Shown here piece by piece: positions 60,301 to 64,000 of a stretch of 64,000 bases of DNA. This stretch comes from Norana najaformis (lineage: Eukaryota > Annelida > Clitellata > Crassiclitellata > Hormogastridae). Made by a program: the position numbers and the translations under genes. The notes below the pieces were generated by a model. It was given only the letters and a program-made list of their open reading frames with translations, had not been told where the DNA came from and ran no database searches. The stretch lies in NCBI GenBank assembly GCA_964023275.1, contig OZ029919.1, forward strand, positions 6,557,450 through 6,621,449, given 5' to 3'. Numbering within the stretch: the stretch's first letter is position 1; every line of letters begins with the position of its first letter.

Positions 60301-63300
60301 TGGAAAGTGGCATTTCATAGTAATTTTAGTTGTGTGAGCTTCAAATTTTTTAAATTATGACAATTGTATGTACCTCTTGGGCACTCAAGGAATAGAGTAG
60401 GATCAGTGTGTCTGTTGGTTGTGAAATTGCTGAAAGTTTTTACTGCTAAGATATCCCTAGTAAAGTGATGCATTTAGAAGAGGAAAGCTGCTCATTGCAC
60501 GTGGATCTGAAAGATGGCTTTAAGCTTGTCTTATATATATGTTGTTTTATAGTTGGCAGCAAAGGAAAAGATATCAAGTCTATCAGTGATATCGACCAGG
60601 TGTCTGATACTTTGTGCCAAAGTGACGAAGAACTTAGACCATGTTATATGAAACAGTACAGCAAGACGATGCCGCGATCAACCAAGTCAACGACAACCTC
60701 ATCTTCAGACACTACGTCCTTGCTGACAATGTCTTCAAGGATGTCAGATCAAACAACAAAGGGACCTCCACCTGTACCACTTGAGAAACTGAGCCAAGAC
60801 ACGGAGAAGTCTATCTACGACAAAGAGCCGGAGCACTACTACGAAAACGTCGAAAAAGACGCAACCGGCCGACTGCTGAACCGTGACACGAATGCGTTCC
60901 GCATGATTGATGGCGGAAGTGAAAGACTGACGAATGCACGTTCTAACAGTGGTGAAGACGTTTCTGGTGTGAGGGGTAACCGTACGGATGATGGTACAAA
61001 CGTTGCCATCTATCGGAGCAGTCGTAGTGTTGACAACATCTTCAGTGACGAGAAAGTGTTGCAAACTAAAGATGAACAGTTCACGGTACAGCTTCCTTAT
61101 CGTACTGGAAGGAGTGTGTTCTATGAACGATTAGAGAAAGGTAAGAAATAGTCTACTTCATCAAATCTAATATGATGAACGATTGGAGAAAGGTAAGACG
61201 TAGTCTTCTTCATCAAATCTAAACTAATGACATATGTAGCACTGTTATTATTAAGCACAAAGCATCAAATGGTAATTGCTTCAAGTGAAACTGTGATCAG
61301 AAATCATAATCCACTCGAAAGTTTGATTGAAATTCGATGCGTCAGGGAAGCCAGAAGTTAGGCTATGGTGGGCAGTAAGGTTGAAACAGATGAGCTCTAG
61401 ATATTACATGTTGTTGAGGAAACAGATGAGCTCTAGATATTACATGTTGTTGAGGAAACAGATGAGCTCTAGATATTACATGTTGTTGAGGAAACAGATG
61501 AACTCTAGATATTATATGCTGTTGAGAAAAGGTAACAGTTTAGCAGAATTTTAGACAAGGTAAAAGGAAACAAGTGAAATATGTATATTTGGCTGTACGA
61601 AGATGTATAGAGACAGAGTTTGTCTGATGCCAATCCAGAAATTAGACAATGTACTTCACAGACCTTTATTTCCTTTTTGTTTTTTGCTTTTACACAAATG
61701 TAATTTTATTGTTATGTATTATATATATACACTGTATATATATTATATATTTTATTATATATTATGTATTGTTATGTTGTGTACTGTTACTGTTCAGTAA
61801 AGGCTTAGTAAAGGCGATCAAATCAAAGACTAAAACAACGAATAGCATAGAAATAAGGAATGTTTTTCAGGTAGAAGTTATCCTTTGAAATTTACATTTT
61901 AATTTTTCTGTTGTTTTTGTGAATTCCTGGATAGATAATTTTCTTGATTGATTTTCATTTAGTTTCCTCACTGCCCAATGGAAAACCTTCAAAACAAAAA
62001 CAGAATCCAGGTTCCTCATTGAAAAAATCCGAAGCAGCGAAGGTGATCTGTGACAATCAAGATGTGCCCGACTTAACACAGAAGTTGTCCGTTTTTGTCA
62101 GTCCTGGGAGTAGCCCATCTCATGGTGACAGTATCAGCGCACACTGTCCTGCTAAGACAACACCAAGACAGTCCTGGCAACCATTGCACAATTCTTTTGA
62201 CTCACAAAAGGATGTCATTGTCTCGGATCGAAAGGCATCGATGGTCTCTCGTGGCGCTGAGCTCTACAGCTTACCTGCCAAAATTGAGCATAACTGGAAT
62301 GCTGACAACGACGGCTTGTCGTCGGGAGGAGTCACGGGTCTTCTGACAACTGGTGGATCTTCGGGGATGGGTGCTACCCTACAGGGAGCCCAGGGAATCA
62401 CCAGCCTGCCAAGGTCTGGTGGACCACATGGGACTGGAGGACTGACAGGAATCAACATGTTGTCTCAAGAAGAGATGTTGATTCCAAAAACCTTGAGCAA
62501 GGCAGAGGTGGAGACTGACCTGGAGATTGGATCGATGGTAGAAGTGGAAATTGCTGGAACCATTCATTATGGAGTGATGAGATGGATGGGATTTCTCAGA
62601 GATAGAAATAAACCACTGGCTGGCATCGAACTGGTAAGACATTATTTTTAGGAGAAAAGATTTCTTTCAGATCTTCTTAAACTTTGGTATAATATTAGCT
62701 AGAACTTTCCATATTTAAAGAATTCTTGTTTCATTTGAATTTGTACTTTGACGTGTAGTTTCAGTGCTAATTTCACTAAAACAGGTTTCTAAAAATATTT
62801 AAATATTTCTCAAAATCTATTTGGTGTTTATTGTAACATACTTGTTGCCATAGTTTAACATCCATCCATCAGTAATATTGTAAACTTCAAGACCTATGGT
62901 TACATTTTAAAATCAGTGGGGCATTTCTGCTATGCCTTGTGTGATACACAACATGTAGTTTTTATACTATACAGGTTAAGGATACTTGTTGTTTGTAGAT
63001 CAAGTTAACACTATCTGCTGTTCTGGTAAAGTAAGGTGTACGCTGAAACTACTCGGTCACTCTTTAGGACATTTTTACCGACAATTTGTGCCACTTGACA
63101 CCTGAAAGTAAGGACTGCAACAGCCATTCTCTCCTTCTCTCTCTCGGTTTTTATCTTGTTCATGAGGCAGAACCAGCTGAGATCCTAAGGGTCTACATAC
63201 AAAAGTCAAATTAGAAATTTGATATCATGAAGCAAATCTATGGAAGTATCTGATGGACGGTTGTGTTTCTGATCCAGGAGGAAGAGTTGAATTCGGCAAC

Positions 63301-64000
63301 TGATGGTCGACTCGGAAGGACGCGACTGTTTGACTGCCCTCCAAAGAAGGGATTTTTTGTGTTGTTGAGTTCCGTGCGAAAGGATGGTCGATTCGAAGAG
63401 AGTTTGCAGTTTGTCAACCGAAATGCAAGCCAGAGTAATGGGCTGTACATTATTAATGTTTCATTTGATTGCCTGATGTTTAAAATCTATATCTTGTGTT
63501 GCTTTTATCTCTTTAAATTTTTTGTGTTTTTTTGTTTTTTACTATTATTTTGTGACTGTTTTGATGTTTGTGCAACATGTGGCTGATGCATAATTCATCC
63601 CTGGGTAATGTTTTCAGGTTTCTAATTAGGTGTTTTATTGTGCTTTATTTTTGGTGCCTGTCCTGGATACTGACTGACTGAATGAGTGAATGAATGAATG
63701 ATGACCAGGAGGGCTTGATTGATGATTGATTGAATGATTGATTGAATGAGTGTTGATTAATTCATTTATTAGTTTAAGTATAGTTCTGTTGGTTGATTTC
63801 TCTGCAGTGTTTGGCAGTATGGAGTGTATAGACATAGCGGGATGTCTGCCTGCATTGGTCGTGTCTTCCTTAACGTCAAACCATGTTGGACTCAACAAGG
63901 GCATCCAGGGCCACCACAATTCTTGCTACATGGATGCCACGCTTTTCAGTATGTTTGCTTTCACGATGGGCTTTGACTCGATCCTGTATCGACCAAAACA
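56838..64000 (+). CDS. CYLD: CYLD Lys63/Met1 deubiquitinase, 5' part of the gene (8 exons, continues past the window)
   Basis: Join of 56838-57368, 57858-58247, 59018-59174, 60032-60154, 60553-61140, 61963-62633, 63278-63434 and 63808-64000; phases agree throughout and give 936 residues to the edge. Order: N-terminal region, CAP-Gly 1 (about 138-214), CAP-Gly 2 (about 266-347), a long serine/glycine-rich linker, CAP-Gly 3 (about 782-864), then the USP domain opening [16 protein letters not shown] with catalytic Cys912. In vertebrates CYLD trims Lys63- and Met1-linked ubiquitin chains from NF-kB pathway components and binds NEMO, TRAF2 and microtubules; these roles are inferred here. The linker between CAP-Gly 2 and 3 is far longer than in human CYLD, whose catalytic cysteine is residue 601. 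The His box and the B-box insertion lie outside the window. Confidence 0.95.
57858..58247 (+). CDS. CYLD: CYLD exon 2 (end of CAP-Gly 1, start of CAP-Gly 2)
   Basis: Residues 178-307. Acceptor TTTCAG|AAA. It begins [20 protein letters not shown], where GTTDG replaces the GKNDG signature of canonical CAP-Gly domains. A hydrophilic linker ([20 protein letters not shown]) precedes CAP-Gly 2, which opens [16 protein letters not shown] and continues [20 protein letters not shown]. Donor TTT|GTGAGT. Confidence 0.95.
58248..59017 (+). other. CYLD intron 2 with LINE tails
   Basis: Holds an inverted family E end at about 58358-58432 (GTAAGACATTTGTTAACACG) and a LINE-like end with a (GATTA)n tail at about 58545-58583. 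Otherwise nothing recognised. Confidence 0.7.
59018..59174 (+). CDS. CYLD: CYLD exon 3 (end of CAP-Gly 2)
   Basis: Residues 308-359 plus one base. Acceptor [29 protein letters not shown] completes CAP-Gly 2, followed by [20 protein letters not shown]. The donor consistent with phase is ACCG|GTTGGT, weaker than the others. The nearby GTAATA at 59179 would shift the frame into a stop in exon 4. Confidence 0.88.
59175..60031 (+). other. CYLD intron 3
   Basis: (TTAA)n at 59182-59210 and a LINE-like end at about 59720-59788 (GTGCTACATAAATAATGTCC). No other feature. Confidence 0.75.
60032..60154 (+). CDS. CYLD: CYLD exon 4 (linker)
   Basis: Completes codon 360 and encodes 361-400 plus one base. 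Acceptor AACAG|GT and donor ACGG|GTGAGT. The peptide [20 protein letters not shown] and the following [12 protein letters not shown] is polar and shows no domain. Its coding status rests on both splice sites and phase continuity. Confidence 0.82.
60553..61140 (+). CDS. CYLD: CYLD exon 5 (linker, Ser/Thr-rich)
   Basis: Completes codon 401 and encodes 402-596 plus one base. Acceptor TTTATAG|TT. Ser/Thr-rich ([19 protein letters not shown]), then a proline patch [10 protein letters not shown] and a polar stretch [14 protein letters not shown]. Ends FYERLEKG at donor AAAG|GTAAGA. The region corresponds to the CYLD linker that binds adaptors in vertebrates; no specific adaptor motif can be claimed. 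Confidence 0.87.
61123..61222 (+). repeat. 52-bp tandem duplication of the exon 5 end and donor
   Basis: 61123-61170 and 61175-61222 are near-identical (ATGAACGATTAGAGAAAGGT against ATGAACGATTGGAGAAAGGT), so a second donor GTAAGA lies at 61193. Using it would add codons that run into TAG at 61149-61151. Confidence 0.92.
61383..61526 (+). repeat. 36-bp tandem repeat, 4 copies, in CYLD intron 5
   Basis: Unit GAAACAGATGAGCTCTAGAT plus ATTACATGTTGTTGAG. The last copy carries small changes (AACTCTAG, TATGCTG). Confidence 0.93.
61963..62633 (+). CDS. CYLD: CYLD exon 6 (linker and first half of CAP-Gly 3)
   Basis: Completes codon 597 and encodes 598-820. Acceptor CATTTAG|TT. The first part is polar and then glycine-rich ([20 protein letters not shown]). 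CAP-Gly 3 begins [20 protein letters not shown] and continues [19 protein letters not shown], closely matching the third CAP-Gly of vertebrate CYLD, the NEMO-binding one there. Donor CTG|GTAAGA. Confidence 0.95.
62634..63277 (+). other. CYLD intron 6, nothing recognised
   Basis: AT-rich; no element seen. Confidence 0.75.
63278..63434 (+). CDS. CYLD: CYLD exon 7 (second half of CAP-Gly 3)
   Basis: Residues 821-872 plus one base. Acceptor [30 protein letters not shown] and the following [19 protein letters not shown] complete CAP-Gly 3. Donor CAGA|GTAATG is set by phase with exon 8. Confidence 0.93.
63808..64000 (+). CDS. CYLD: CYLD exon 8 (start of USP catalytic domain, cut by the window end)
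   Basis: Completes codon 873 and encodes 874-936 plus two bases at the edge. Acceptor TCTGCAG|TG. After [18 protein letters not shown] come [16 protein letters not shown] with nucleophile Cys912, then [17 protein letters not shown]. The spacing and the GIQGHxNSCYxD motif are specific to CYLD among USP enzymes. No donor is seen before the end, so the exon continues. Confidence 0.96.

Overview
This is a metazoan nuclear DNA window, almost certainly from an invertebrate. It has spliced genes with large introns, canonical GT-AG junctions, tRNA-derived SINEs, several non-LTR (CR1/L2-like) retrotransposon tails, hAT-like MITEs and a very high load of micro- and minisatellites. The octamer TAGGCCTA is conspicuously frequent. 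The phylum cannot be fixed from sequence alone; a marine invertebrate such as an echinoderm would fit, but this is inference.

Only two cellular protein-coding genes are supported, and they are arranged head to head. On the minus strand, positions 40314 down to 2213 hold a four-exon RGK-family (Rem/Rad/Gem/Rem2) small GTPase. Its splice phases join to an uninterrupted 515-residue frame. Intron 1 alone is about 34.2 kb (39422 to 5187) and contains most of the repeats in the window; exon 2 is an 83-nt exon that open-reading-frame length alone would miss. On the plus strand, from 56838 to the right edge, lie eight exons of the deubiquitinase CYLD: an N-terminal region, three CAP-Gly domains and the start of the USP catalytic domain, including the catalytic cysteine. 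The gene continues beyond the window.

Layout: 1-2212, downstream of RGK, with a LINE tail and a SINE; 2213-5186, RGK exons 4, 3 and 2, with two LINE fragments in intron 2; 5187-39422, RGK intron 1 (satellites, SINEs, LINE pieces, an inverted LINE pair, a 95-bp repeat carrying CRE palindromes); 39423-40314, GC-rich RGK exon 1; 40315-56837, about 16.5 kb between the two divergent genes, holding a nested hAT MITE, a 29-bp minisatellite, SINEs and nested LINE tails; 56838-64000, CYLD.

The two genes have no evident shared pathway. RGK proteins restrain high-voltage-activated calcium channels through their beta subunits and affect the cytoskeleton. CYLD removes Lys63- and Met1-linked ubiquitin chains and damps NF-kB signalling. 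I found no convincing new multigene system. The most interesting signals are repeat-borne: CRE palindromes arrayed in the RGK intron, tandem repeats that begin at SINE 5' ends, a decayed copy of a CYLD exon segment upstream of CYLD, a duplicated splice donor in CYLD, and a foldback LINE pair. All family assignments rest on reading motifs by eye; no database search was run.
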